DNA of 64,000 nucleotides, from positions 558,001-622,000 of the forward strand of contig CAYVTM010000001.1 of assembly GCA_964454645.1 (NCBI GenBank). The letters run 5' to 3'. The translations under genes were made by a program, and so were the position numbers. The stretch's first letter is position 1, and each line of letters begins with the position of its first letter. Below, piece by piece: positions 41,076-49,418 of this stretch. This DNA comes from CAYVTM01 sp964454645 (lineage in GTDB: Bacteria > Bacteroidota > Bacteroidia > Sphingobacteriales > Sphingobacteriaceae). The notes under the pieces were generated by a model. That model had not been told where the DNA came from. It ran no database searches and saw nothing but the letters and a program-made list of their open reading frames with translations.

Positions 41076-42374
41076 ATGTGTACCCTGTTCTGCTTATTGT
41101 TTCTTTGCTATACCATTAACCTTCAGGCTCAAGGCCCTAGCGGGGAGCGCTATCAATCCATTGTTTTTCCGCAGTACGATTCTGTGCTGAACATAAAATA
41201 CGGATCCAATGTTACAGCAAGCTCCGCTACGCCGCAGGATCTGTTATTAGATATTTATATGCCTTCGGGAGATGCACTCTCCCATCGCCCCGTAATATTC
41301 TTTGCACATGGCGGGCACTTTTTGACAGGGAATAAAGAATCCCCGGAATCGGTATATTTTTGCAGAGAATTTGTTAAGCGGGGTTATGTAACGGTATCTA
41401 TCAATTATCGTTTAGGTTTTGAAACCTTCGATTCGATCGGTGCAGCGCGTGCGGTATGGAGAGCCACTCAGGATGCAAGAGCTGCTGTGCGTTTCATGCG
41501 TTCTCAATCCGAAACTTATAAACTCGATACCAATGCTTTCGTATTTGCCGGGACATCAGCAGGCGGCTTCCTGGCACTGAATGTTGCTTATTTAGATCGA
41601 GGATCCGAAACTCCCAATAATGTTGACACTTCCGACTATGTTGCTCCCAATGGCAAAGGTTTGGATGGACTCGAAGGGACAACGAACTTATTGACGAATT
41701 CATCGCGTGTACAGGCTGTGATTAGCCTGTGCGGTGCCATCGGCTCGACTAATTGGATAGAAGCCAAAGACAGTACGATTGCTGCGTTAAACATGCATGG
41801 CACTGCCGATGATATTGTTCCCTATGGCACCGATATAATTAAACTATTAGGAAGTATTCCATTAGTAGAAGTAAGCGGGGGTTCTGGCATTCGCAAACGT
41901 TTGAACGATTTACAAATCGACAATCGTTTTTTTACGTATTGCGGGGGAGGGCATGTACCTTTCGACCCGGCAAATCCAATGGGAAAAGACTGGCTCGACA
42001 GTACCCTGTCTTTAATGATTCAATTTACGTATGAAAATGTCTTGAAACTGGGCCTGGCAAATATTCGTATTTCGGATATCGATAGCAGCGATTGTCCAGG
42101 CAGTACCTTTGTCCCATCAAATCTTATATCCATGAAGGAATTAACTGTTTACCCCAACCCTTCTTCGGGTACGGTATATATACGCTTTGCACAAGAGCCC
42201 TTACATACTCCTAAAGTATATATTATTGACCCTCTTGGAAAGAAAGAAACATTGGAAGTAAAGGGATCCGGGAGTTTATTTTCAATTGATATCAGTCATA
42301 TCGGGCGGGGAACTTATATATTATTGATTGAGTCGGATAAGGAGGTTTTGATGAAAAAGTTGGTGGTTAATTAG
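41076..42374 (+). CDS. T9SS-exported alpha/beta-hydrolase (esterase/lipase-like)
   Basis: 432 aa from the ATG at 41076, which begins a clear signal peptide (MCTLFCLLFLCYTINLQAQ). Carboxylesterase/BD-FAE-type fold: PVIFFAHGGHFLTGN oxyanion HGG motif (about 70-84), nucleophile elbow FAGTSAGGFLALN (Ser about 159), a candidate acid in MHGTADDIVPYG, and His in GGGHVPFD. The C-terminal 75 residues are a T9SS type A domain (LTVYPNPSSGTVYIRFA, IGRGTYILLIESDKEV). It likely cleaves esters outside the cell. The frame continues upstream to 40965, but that start lies within the icd terminator and is rejected. Confidence 0.85.
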   Translation: MCTLFCLLFLCYTINLQAQGPSGERYQSIVFPQYDSVLNIKYGSNVTASSATPQDLLLDIYMPSGDALSHRPVIFFAHGGHFLTGNKESPESVYFCREFVKRGYVTVSINYRLGFETFDSIGAARAVWRATQDARAAVRFMRSQSETYKLDTNAFVFAGTSAGGFLALNVAYLDRGSETPNNVDTSDYVAPNGKGLDGLEGTTNLLTNSSRVQAVISLCGAIGSTNWIEAKDSTIAALNMHGTADDIVPYGTDIIKLLGSIPLVEVSGGSGIRKRLNDLQIDNRFFTYCGGGHVPFDPANPMGKDWLDSTLSLMIQFTYENVLKLGLANIRISDIDSSDCPGSTFVPSNLISMKELTVYPNPSSGTVYIRFAQEPLHTPKVYIIDPLGKKETLEVKGSGSLFSIDISHIGRGTYILLIESDKEVLMKKLVVN

Positions 42375-42529
42375 TTAATGGAGTGATTAAAGAAGGAGAT
42401 GTTTGCGCAACCCAATGCCAATTTGTACTTAAAAAAGCGAATTAAGAATCATCCGAAATTTTAATGAGGATATTAATAATGATACACCTGTCCTGGCAGA
42501 AACAAAGGATGTTTATTCTAAAAAAACAA

Positions 42530-43228
42530 TTATCCCATCAACTTAATTAACCCGGCAAATTTTTGCCAAAAGGCGTCCATAGGAAGTTCGGCTTCGAGTA
42601 CCAGGTTTTCCTTTTTCACAGGATGTACAAAGCTCAATTTACGGGCATGTAAGCAAATACTTTTATCTCTGTTTCCTCTGGGATAGCTGTATTTATTATC
42701 ACCTACAATGGGGCAACCCATTGCCGATAATTGCACCCGTATCTGATGCGGCCTGCCGGTAACCGGATTTACCTCCAAGACATAAAAGCCATCGAGTTTT
42801 CCTAATATTTTATAATGTAATTCCGAGCGTAGGCCATTCGGGACCTCTGTATCAAAAGCTTTGGTTACATTTGTTTCCGGATTTTTTACGAGCCAATGAA
42901 TTAATGTATCCTGCTCTTTCAGGGGCTGTTGACGAACAATAGCAAGATAGGTTTTCCGGATCTCACGGTTTTTGAATTGCTGATTCATACGGTCGAGCGC
43001 CTTACTGGTACGGGCAAATAAAATAAGCCCGCTTACAGGACGATCGAGCCGGTGAATAACTCCCACGAATACAGCTCCGGGTTTATCATATTTCTCTTTG
43101 AGATATTCTTTCACAAAATCCGACAAAGGAGTGTCTCCGGTTTTATCTCCCTGTACCAATATCCCTGTCTTCTTGTTGATTGCTATAAGATGATTATCCT
43201 CATAAATTACTTCTAAGGATTCTGTCAT
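42530..43228 (-). CDS. RluA-family pseudouridine synthase
   Basis: 232 aa, no S4 domain. Catalytic motif HRLDRPVSGL (about 63-72, Asp nucleophile) and flanking GVIHRLD and GRPHQIRVQLSAMGCPIVGDNKY typical of RluA-type enzymes. It isomerises uridines in rRNA or tRNA; the target site cannot be fixed from sequence, and a short S4-less protein could be a YciL-like or RluC/D-like member. It lies 23 bp downstream of panB on the same strand. The 155-bp gap before it (42375-42529) shows no recognisable feature. Confidence 0.9.
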   Translation of the reverse strand: MTESLEVIYEDNHLIAINKKTGILVQGDKTGDTPLSDFVKEYLKEKYDKPGAVFVGVIHRLDRPVSGLILFARTSKALDRMNQQFKNREIRKTYLAIVRQQPLKEQDTLIHWLVKNPETNVTKAFDTEVPNGLRSELHYKILGKLDGFYVLEVNPVTGRPHQIRVQLSAMGCPIVGDNKYSYPRGNRDKSICLHARKLSFVHPVKKENLVLEAELPMDAFWQKFAGLIKLMG

Positions 43229-43251
43229 AGATATTCTGTTTAGAAAAATAA

Positions 43252-44067
43252 TTAATACTGCTCTTTCTCGTTCGGAAAATCTTTCGATTTCACGTCCTGA
43301 ATATAAGCCTTCACTGCCGTATTTATTTCTTCGTACAAATTCAAATACTGACGGAGGAAACGCGGCTTAAAACCTTTTGTCAAACCCAGCAAATCATTCA
43401 CAACCAATACCTGTCCATCGACATAAGGACCTGCACCGATACCGATTACCGGAATTTTCAACTCCTTGGTAACACGTTCGGCTAATTTCGCCGGAATTTT
43501 TTCCAGTACCACTGCAAAACAACCCGCTTCTTCCAAAGCATGAGCATCCAAAATTAATTGGGTAGCTTCGGCTTCTTCTTTTGCACGAACGGTATAAGTA
43601 CCAAATTTATAAATTGACTGAGGGGTTAAACCCAAATGCCCCATAACCGGCACTCCCGCAGAAATAATCCGTTCGACCGACTCTTTTACCTCGGCTCCAC
43701 CCTCCAGTTTCACGGCATGCGCCCCCGACTCTTTCATAATACGTATCGACGATTGTAAGGCTTCCTTGGAGTTTCCCTGATAAGAACCAAAAGGCAAATC
43801 GACTACTACCAGTGCTCTCTTAACGGCACGTACTACGGAAGAAGCATGGTAAATCATCTGATCAAGTGTAATAGGCAAAGTAGTTTCATGGCCGGCCATT
43901 ACATTCGACGCCGAATCGCCTACCAATAAAATATCTATACCGGCATCATCGAGAACAGTTGCCGTAGAAAAATCATAGGCAGTCAACATGGCTATCTTCT
44001 CATGATTGTATTTCATAGCCTGAAGCACATGTGTAGTTATCCGTTTCACTTCTTTATGTACCGACAT
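43252..44067 (-). CDS. panB: 3-methyl-2-oxobutanoate hydroxymethyltransferase
   Basis: 271 aa TIM-barrel enzyme of pantothenate synthesis (ketopantoate from 2-oxoisovalerate and methylene-THF, cytosolic, metal-dependent). Family motifs: AMLTAYDFSTATVLDDAGIDILLVGDSASNVMAGHETTLPIT (metal Asp in VGDS), VKLEGGAEV, GHLGLTPQS and the active-site region PVIGIGAGPYVDGQVLV. It starts upstream of carA in the opposite direction; the intergenic region holds a perfect 10-bp inverted repeat (44101-44110 / 44120-44129) between the two genes. It is probably cotranscribed with the pseudouridine synthase. Confidence 0.97.
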   Translation of the reverse strand: MSVHKEVKRITTHVLQAMKYNHEKIAMLTAYDFSTATVLDDAGIDILLVGDSASNVMAGHETTLPITLDQMIYHASSVVRAVKRALVVVDLPFGSYQGNSKEALQSSIRIMKESGAHAVKLEGGAEVKESVERIISAGVPVMGHLGLTPQSIYKFGTYTVRAKEEAEATQLILDAHALEEAGCFAVVLEKIPAKLAERVTKELKIPVIGIGAGPYVDGQVLVVNDLLGLTKGFKPRFLRQYLNLYEEINTAVKAYIQDVKSKDFPNEKEQY

Positions 44068-44100
44068 ACCTTTAAATTTTGATTAAATGACCCATCTGCG

Positions 44101-44129
44101 TTAAATTACTTCGAAGTTCAGTAATTTAA
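44101..44129. promoter_or_regulatory. Inverted repeat between panB and carA
   Basis: Perfect arms TTAAATTACT / AGTAATTTAA (44101-44110, 44120-44129) with a 9-nt centre TCGAAGTTC. It lies upstream of both divergent genes, 15 bp before the carA -33 box, a possible operator. TTCGAAGTT recurs in the carA leader (about 44219-44227). Confidence 0.4.
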
Positions 44130-44143
44130 TCGGTTTTCAAAAA

Positions 44144-44177
44144 TTTGAATGAAAATAGCATAATTTTATTACCTTTG
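44144..44177 (+). promoter_or_regulatory. Promoter of carA
   Basis: TTTG at 44144-44147, 22-nt spacer, TACCTTTG at 44170-44177. Predicted transcription start near 44183, leaving a leader of about 145 nt before the carA ATG, unusually long for this window. Confidence 0.75.
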
Positions 44178-44268
44178 CGACCAATGAAAATGAAACTCAT
44201 GCATTTCGTTAACATTGTTTCGAAGTTACGCTCGACTATACAAAAAGACTTAATGTACTTTTATATAC

Positions 44269-44308
44269 AAAGGCTTTACATTTTTAATGTAAGGCCTTTT
44301 TTATTTTT
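44269..44308 (+). terminator. Intrinsic terminator in the carA leader (attenuator candidate)
   Basis: 13-bp stem with one G:U (44269-44281 with 44287-44299), 5-nt loop, then TTTATTTTT. It lies between the carA promoter and its ATG (44329), so transcripts from that promoter must pass it. A weak alternative pairing (AATGTA 44252-44257 with TACATT 44277-44282) could compete. A 47-codon reading frame beginning at ATG 44184 runs through the hairpin and ends at 44327, just before carA, and could couple translation to readthrough. Confidence 0.7.
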
Positions 44309-44328
44309 ACAAGATTCACAAAGATAAC

Positions 44329-45426
44329 ATGGCAGATATCGTTAAAATCCCGGCAATCCTTTTATTAGCAGATGGAACCGTTTTCTATGGCAAAGCAGCC
44401 GGAAAAATAGGCACTACTACCGGAGAAATTTGTTTCAATACCGGTATGACGGGTTATCAGGAGGTTTTTACAGATCCTTCATATTTCGGTCAGATTATGG
44501 TAACCACGAATGCTCATATCGGAAATTACGGAATACGTGCCGAGGAAGAAGAATCGGAATCGATTAAAATTGCCGGTCTGGTTTGCAAAAATTTCAATAT
44601 CAATTATTCGCGCAAATTAGCCGATCAGTCGATACAAGATTATTTTCTCAACGATCATATTGTAGGCATTTCTGATATCGATACCCGTCAACTGGTCAGA
44701 CATATCCGAAATAAGGGTGCTATGAATGCGATTATCTCTTCGGAAATTACCGATCTTAATGAATTGAAAAAGAAATTAGCCGAAGTTCCATCGATGGACG
44801 GGCTCGAACTTTCTTCGATTGTCAGCACTAAAACTCCCTATTTCTTCGGAGATGAATCGGCGGCTCTACGAGTTGCGGTACTGGATTTGGGAGTGAAGAA
44901 AAATATCTTAAGAAATTTCGTCGAGCGAAATGTTTATGTAAAAGTATTTCCCGCTAAAACAAGCTTTGCTGAAATGGAGGCATGGAAACCGAATGGATAT
45001 TTTATCTCTAACGGTCCGGGCGATCCTGCCTCTATGCCTTATGCCATCGAAACAGTAAAAGAAATTTTAAAATCGGATAAACCCATGTTTGGAATTTGCT
45101 TGGGGCATCAGCTATTGGCCTTGGCAAACGGAATTCGTACCCATAAAATGTTTAACGGCCATCGCGGGTTAAACCATCCCGTAAAAAATATTATCCGTAA
45201 TCAATGTGAAGTAACTTCTCAGAATCATGGTTTCGGAGTTGTTCCCGAAGATGTACGCAGTTCCGACAAAGTAGAAGTAACACATATAAATTTGAACGAT
45301 CAATCGATAGAAGGCATACGAATGAAGGGTAAAAAAGCATTCTCGGTACAATACCATCCCGAATCCTCTCCGGGACCGCACGATTCGCGTTACCTGTTTG
45401 ATGAATTTGTAAATATGATGAACTAA
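44329..45426 (+). CDS. carA: Carbamoyl-phosphate synthase small subunit (glutaminase)
   Basis: 365 aa. The N-terminal CPSase small domain (about 1-170, GEICFNTGMTGYQEVFTDPSYFGQI) is followed by a class I glutamine amidotransferase domain with nucleophile Cys257 in GICLGHQ and His343/Glu345 in QYHPES. It supplies ammonia to CarB for carbamoyl phosphate used in pyrimidine and arginine synthesis. carB is not in the window. It is preceded by a leader with a terminator and a short reading frame, so expression is probably attenuated. eno follows after 32 bp without promoter or terminator, an arrangement common in Bacteroidota. Confidence 0.97.
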   Translation: MADIVKIPAILLLADGTVFYGKAAGKIGTTTGEICFNTGMTGYQEVFTDPSYFGQIMVTTNAHIGNYGIRAEEEESESIKIAGLVCKNFNINYSRKLADQSIQDYFLNDHIVGISDIDTRQLVRHIRNKGAMNAIISSEITDLNELKKKLAEVPSMDGLELSSIVSTKTPYFFGDESAALRVAVLDLGVKKNILRNFVERNVYVKVFPAKTSFAEMEAWKPNGYFISNGPGDPASMPYAIETVKEILKSDKPMFGICLGHQLLALANGIRTHKMFNGHRGLNHPVKNIIRNQCEVTSQNHGFGVVPEDVRSSDKVEVTHINLNDQSIEGIRMKGKKAFSVQYHPESSPGPHDSRYLFDEFVNMMN

Positions 45427-45458
45427 ATCATTGAAAACCATACAAAAGATAAAAAAGC

Positions 45459-46748
45459 ATGAGTATAATAATTGATGTGCGAGCACGCCAGATTCTCGAT
45501 TCCAGAGGGAATCCTACAATTGAAGCAGATGTGCTTACTGAAAACGGTTTCCTGGGCAGAGCGGCAGTTCCTTCGGGAGCATCTACCGGAACACATGAAG
45601 CTGTAGAACTTCGCGATGGCGACAAATCGACGTACATGGGTAAAGGTGTTTTAAATGCCGTAAAAAATGTAAACGAAAAATTAGCCCCGGAATTAAAAGG
45701 GCTGGATGTTTTCGAACAAAACAGCATTGATGCTTTGATGTTGGAAATCGATGGAACCGAAAATAAATCAAAAATCGGAGCGAATGCAATCTTAGGCGTA
45801 TCGATGGCCGTAGCTAAAGCCGCTGCCATGGAATCGCGTCAGCCTCTGTATCGCTATGTAGGCGGAGTAAATGCAAACCTCCTTCCTATTCCGATGATGA
45901 ATATTTTAAATGGTGGTGCACATGCCGATAATAAAATCGACTTTCAGGAATTTATGATAATGCCCGTAGGTGCCGAATCTTTTTCCGAAGGCCTGCGTAT
46001 GGGGACGGAAATTTTTCATCATTTAAAATCCGTATTGAAGAAAAAAGGATATTCTACCAATGTAGGTGATGAAGGTGGATTCGCTCCGAACATCGGATCG
46101 AATGTGGAAGCAATAGAAACCGTCTTGCAGGCGATCGAAGCGGCAGGATATCATCCGGGTGATGATGTTTACATCGCAATGGATGCTGCCTCTTCCGAAA
46201 TGTATAAAAAAGAGGATGGATGTTATCACTTCCATAAATCGAGCGGAGAAAAATTAACCTCATCGGAGATGGTGAATTATTGGGTTGATTGGTGTAAAAA
46301 ATATCCGATCCTTTCTATCGAGGATGGCTTGGATGAAGACGATTGGAAAGGTTGGAATGAATTGACACAAGCTATCGGAGCGAAGGTTCAGTTGGTAGGC
46401 GACGATTTATTTGTCACCAATGAAAAACGTTTACGTATGGGTATCGATCAAAATATTGCAAACTCAATTTTGGTAAAGGTTAATCAGATTGGATCACTTA
46501 CCGAAACCATCAATACCGTAAACATGGCACATCGTAATGCATATACTTCGGTAATGAGCCATCGTAGCGGAGAGACTGAAGATACAACGATTGCCGATCT
46601 TGCAGTAGCACTAAACTGCGGGCAAATCAAAACCGGTTCTGCATCCCGCTCCGACCGGATCGCTAAGTACAATCAGCTTTTGCGCATCGAAGAAGAATTA
46701 GGAGATAACGCGAATTATATCGGGAGAAACTTAAAATTCATTCGATAA
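45459..46748 (+). CDS. eno: Enolase
   Basis: 429 aa, dimer/octamer glycolytic enzyme interconverting 2-phosphoglycerate and phosphoenolpyruvate (Mg-dependent). Features: ARQILDSRGNPTIEADV, GGAHADNKIDFQEFMIMPVGA, metal ligands in MDAASSEM, SIEDGLDEDDW and LVGDDLFVTN, and the catalytic lysine region SILVKVNQIGSLTET followed by SHRSGETEDTTIADLAVAL (family signature). The start ATG at 45459 gives the standard N-terminus MSIIIDVRARQILDSR. It belongs to the carA transcription unit and ends at the terminator at 46770-46799. Confidence 0.98.
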   Translation: MSIIIDVRARQILDSRGNPTIEADVLTENGFLGRAAVPSGASTGTHEAVELRDGDKSTYMGKGVLNAVKNVNEKLAPELKGLDVFEQNSIDALMLEIDGTENKSKIGANAILGVSMAVAKAAAMESRQPLYRYVGGVNANLLPIPMMNILNGGAHADNKIDFQEFMIMPVGAESFSEGLRMGTEIFHHLKSVLKKKGYSTNVGDEGGFAPNIGSNVEAIETVLQAIEAAGYHPGDDVYIAMDAASSEMYKKEDGCYHFHKSSGEKLTSSEMVNYWVDWCKKYPILSIEDGLDEDDWKGWNELTQAIGAKVQLVGDDLFVTNEKRLRMGIDQNIANSILVKVNQIGSLTETINTVNMAHRNAYTSVMSHRSGETEDTTIADLAVALNCGQIKTGSASRSDRIAKYNQLLRIEEELGDNANYIGRNLKFIR

Positions 46749-46769
46749 TTCCTTTTGCTATTCAATATC

Positions 46770-46799
46770 AAAAAGCACATCCTTATGATGTGCTTTTTT
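46770..46799 (+). terminator. Terminator of carA-eno
   Basis: Perfect 12-bp stem (46770-46781 with 46787-46798), 5-nt loop, T6 run. It lies 22 bp after the eno stop codon, which makes the following ftsB leader an independent transcript. Confidence 0.93.
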
Positions 46800-46825
46800 G
46801 TATCGAAAAAAATCCAAAAAAAGAA

Positions 46826-46858
46826 TTTGCATAATCAAAAAGTTTTTATCTAACTTTG
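46826..46858 (+). promoter_or_regulatory. Promoter of the ftsB/divIC leader transcript
   Basis: TTTG at 46826-46829, 21-nt spacer, TAACTTTG at 46851-46858, an exact -7 match. The predicted start near 46865 leaves a leader of about 150 nt before the ftsB ATG. Confidence 0.75.
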
Positions 46859-46864
46859 TGGATA

Positions 46865-47000
46865 TGTGGAAAATATTAAATCTAAATTCGGATAAAAATA
46901 TTTTTCTTTGTACTTAAAACATAAAACATGAAACCCGCTTGTGGTTAAAAAATTTAAGGACAGATGAAATCAAGCGGGTCATCTGTCCTTTTTATTTTTT
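46865..47000 (+). ncRNA. Leader RNA or sRNA with two exclusive hairpins and a 6-codon uORF
   Basis: Between the promoter and the ftsB start lies a structured RNA. Arm A (46933-46941, ACCCGCTTG) pairs perfectly with A' (46971-46979). Arm B (46956-46967) pairs perfectly over 12 bp with B' (46979-46990), which is followed by TTTATTTTTT, an intrinsic terminator. The order is A-B-A'-B' with no spare bases between A' and B', so both pairings cannot form together: A-A' would be the antiterminator. Arm A lies inside a small reading frame ATG AAA CCC GCT TGT GGT TAA (46928-46948, MKPACG). This is the layout of a ribosome-responsive attenuator. Alternatively it is a free-standing sRNA of about 130 nt. 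I do not recognise it as a known RNA family. Confidence 0.6.
46956..47000 (+). terminator. Terminator hairpin within the ftsB leader
   Basis: Perfect 12-bp stem (AAGGACAGATGA with TCATCTGTCCTT), 11-nt loop, T-rich tail. It lies 14 bp before the ftsB start codon at 47015, so it must be bypassed for ftsB expression from the upstream promoter. Confidence 0.9.
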
Positions 47001-47014
47001 AATATTCGTATCCG

Positions 47015-47308
47015 ATGAACAGAATCCTTCCTTATCTCAAAAACAAATACTACATAAGTATTACCATTTTTTTAATATGGATGCTATTCCTCGACCGAAA
47101 CGATTTTGTATCACAATACCAACATCGCGATAAATTAAAGACTCTGAAAAAAGATAAAGCATATTATCAGGAAGAGATTAAGAAAACGCAAAAGGATCTG
47201 GAAAACCTAAGCAGTGATCAGGAACATCTGGAAACTTTTGCCCGAGAGAAATACCTGATGAAGAAAGATAATGAAGACCTCTTCATCATCCATCACGAAA
47301 AAAAATAA
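47015..47308 (+). CDS. Septum formation initiator family protein (FtsB/DivIC-like)
   Basis: 97 aa. Short cytosolic N-terminus, one transmembrane helix (about 10-27, YYISITIFLIWMLFL), then a coiled coil (about 37-75, KLKTLKKDKAYYQEEIKKTQKDLENL with heptads) and the conserved LETFAREKYLMKKDNEDLFII end typical of FtsB/DivIC. These proteins bridge FtsL and FtsQ in the divisome. Position after eno is common in bacteria for this family. Expression appears gated by the leader described upstream. The start at 47015 is preferred to a longer frame from 46939, which runs through the terminator hairpin. Confidence 0.88.
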   Translation: MNRILPYLKNKYYISITIFLIWMLFLDRNDFVSQYQHRDKLKTLKKDKAYYQEEIKKTQKDLENLSSDQEHLETFAREKYLMKKDNEDLFIIHHEKK

Positions 47309-47318
47309 TCGTTTATAA

Positions 47319-49409
47319 TTAATAAGCTCCGCTCCTCTTACGAATAAACCATTCGAGAGAAACCAAGGCTACTAACAAAAAGAATACACTTTTCAGACTT
47401 ATCAGTTCGTCTAATTTCTTTTGTTCGAAGGATACGGTTTTAATATCCTCTCTTTGCCTAAGTACTTCGGGCAATTGATGCATTTCTTGCGGCATATACA
47501 TCTCTCCTCCCGAACGAGATGATAGAGCATTCAGCAACTGATGGTCGGCACGTATTTGCGTTTCTTCCAGATTTAATGCACTAACGCTGAAACTCCCGGA
47601 AGCTTCGTACTTATTTTTTCCTAAGCTTACATTTGCCGCGTATGTATAGTCACCAACTGGTAAAACCCCAGCATCGAGTACATAAGCATTATTTGTTTTC
47701 GAAAAAACATACTTATAGGATTTATCACCTTTCTTTAAATCGATTTGCACTTCGGGCTCATTCATCAATTCATAACTATCGTTGTACAACTCTGCGTTAA
47801 ACAGGATATGCTCATATTCATCAAAAATATTTTTTGCCATACCCAGGCGAAACTTTCTTTTATCATCACGGGCCGACAAGTATTGTACAGATTTACTGAT
47901 AAGCTCATCAAAGGATTGATGATTTTGCCTTAACTGAAAATTATGCAATCTCCATTTCCATATTCCTTCGCCCACCAGTACGGCGTACTTTTGCATTCCC
48001 GAATTTCTATAGCTGAGCAATGGCATATCGCTTTGTACACTACCGATACCTTGCAACAAGGCAGTCTCGAAATCGCCACTCAAGGAATAATCTCCAAAAG
48101 GACTCGATAGCGGCGGAAATTTTCGCAGATCCTCTTTTGCTGCATCCGAAAGGCTGAACAAATAAAATCCGCTATTGAACATCGGCAGGCTTTCCGAATA
48201 AGAAGCACGATTCATTTTTATTTGCAACCCCATATTCAGGCGATTGAATAAATCGACATGGGTTTGATTTCCAATGATAAACCAGATGGGAGTATTTGCC
48301 GCATTCAATTGATTAATGACTGTTGCAGCATTATGGCTTGCGCTCGGCAATTGATGAAGAATCGCCAATTGATAACTTTTCAGATCGAGCGATTTCAAAT
48401 CATCAGCCATGCGAATATCCAGGCTGTAATTTTTATTCGATTCGATGGAATGTTTCAATGCAGCTAAATCGGGATGTGCCCCATGTGCTATCAAAACTAT
48501 TTTCTGTTTAGCTTCCAACACCTCTACAAAGATGGTACGTTCGTTATTCCTCAGGTTAATTTCTCCCTCCAATGCCGACAAACGTATCGTATATTTTTGC
48601 AAACCTTTCTCATTAGCCGATAATGTAACCGGGATATTAACAAAAAAATCATTTTTATCGATCGTGATGGTTTGGGTATGAATTTGTTTGTCGTTATGCA
48701 ACACACTCAATCGGGTGTTTTTATTAGGCAAGGCATAAGCAGCAACCATTACCTGCAAAGCAAAATTATTATCGAGGTACACCAGCTTGTTGTAATTAAT
48801 GTCTTTCAACATTAAATCTTTTCTGCGCAGCGTATCTCCCAAAGCTATCGTATATAACGGAGCTTTTATTTGGCTGGATATATATAAAGGATCGGCACCC
48901 TGATTGTAAATGCCATCGCTTGCAAGAATAACTGCTGCTAAATTACGATTGACAAAAGCATTGTTAATTGCCCGTAAAGCTTCCGCAATATCTGTTCGCT
49001 TATCCGAATAGTCTAACTGTCCCTGCACTTTCAGTTCCGAGCCGAATGTATAATAACGTAAATCGTAAGTGTCGTTCAATACTTTTTTCAGCGAATCGAG
49101 CTTACGCGGATATTCATCCTCATAAAACTCTGCATATTGATGCGCCAATAAAGAAGCCGAATTATCCTGAAGCAAAACGATAATCGGTTTCTCCAGTATT
49201 TTTCCGGTACGTTTCAATAAAGGTGAAAACAAAAACAGGCAAAGCAGAAAAACAAGTATTGCACGTAATACAGCTAAAAGTCTGCTGACAGGCTTTGTAA
49301 AAACGGACTGCTTCCCATACAAGAGGTATGCATAAAAAACAGCAACTGACACACACACCAGTATCCACCCTAAAGAAAAATCACTAAACAGAAAAGATAC
49401 TTCCCTCAT
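47319..49409 (-). CDS. Membrane-anchored vWA-like protein of unknown function
   Basis: 696 aa. Two transmembrane helices near the N-terminus (about 10-30 and 42-62) and one near the C-terminus (about 670-688). After the N-terminal helices, a vWA-like region starts with KPIIVLLQDNSASL (about 75-88), a variant of the DxSxS MIDAS motif (D-N-S-A-S), with AVILASDGIYNQGADPL (about 158-174) as the second metal loop. The rest is extracytoplasmic and beta-rich. The layout resembles BatA/BatB-type aerotolerance proteins and other membrane vWA proteins of Bacteroidota, but I do not recognise a named family. It lies 9 bp upstream of the SIMPL gene's stop side, in the same orientation (SIMPL gene upstream), and probably shares a transcript. 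Confidence 0.65.
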   Translation of the reverse strand: MREVSFLFSDFSLGWILVCVSVAVFYAYLLYGKQSVFTKPVSRLLAVLRAILVFLLCLFLFSPLLKRTGKILEKPIIVLLQDNSASLLAHQYAEFYEDEYPRKLDSLKKVLNDTYDLRYYTFGSELKVQGQLDYSDKRTDIAEALRAINNAFVNRNLAAVILASDGIYNQGADPLYISSQIKAPLYTIALGDTLRRKDLMLKDINYNKLVYLDNNFALQVMVAAYALPNKNTRLSVLHNDKQIHTQTITIDKNDFFVNIPVTLSANEKGLQKYTIRLSALEGEINLRNNERTIFVEVLEAKQKIVLIAHGAHPDLAALKHSIESNKNYSLDIRMADDLKSLDLKSYQLAILHQLPSASHNAATVINQLNAANTPIWFIIGNQTHVDLFNRLNMGLQIKMNRASYSESLPMFNSGFYLFSLSDAAKEDLRKFPPLSSPFGDYSLSGDFETALLQGIGSVQSDMPLLSYRNSGMQKYAVLVGEGIWKWRLHNFQLRQNHQSFDELISKSVQYLSARDDKRKFRLGMAKNIFDEYEHILFNAELYNDSYELMNEPEVQIDLKKGDKSYKYVFSKTNNAYVLDAGVLPVGDYTYAANVSLGKNKYEASGSFSVSALNLEETQIRADHQLLNALSSRSGGEMYMPQEMHQLPEVLRQREDIKTVSFEQKKLDELISLKSVFFLLVALVSLEWFIRKRSGAY

Positions 49410-49418
49410 TCCAACAAA

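Noticed and set aside
42375..42529. Possible gene remnant between the esterase and the pseudouridine synthase genes
   Set aside because: Short frames with no recognisable protein pattern, no hairpin and no promoter.
44145..44183. Extended start of the carA leader ORF before 44184
   Set aside because: These bases include the promoter -33 and -7 boxes, so they would not be transcribed.
46939..47133. 64-codon plus-strand frame across the ftsB leader
   Set aside because: It runs through the terminator and overlaps ftsB out of frame; the hairpin explains the conserved-looking stretch better.
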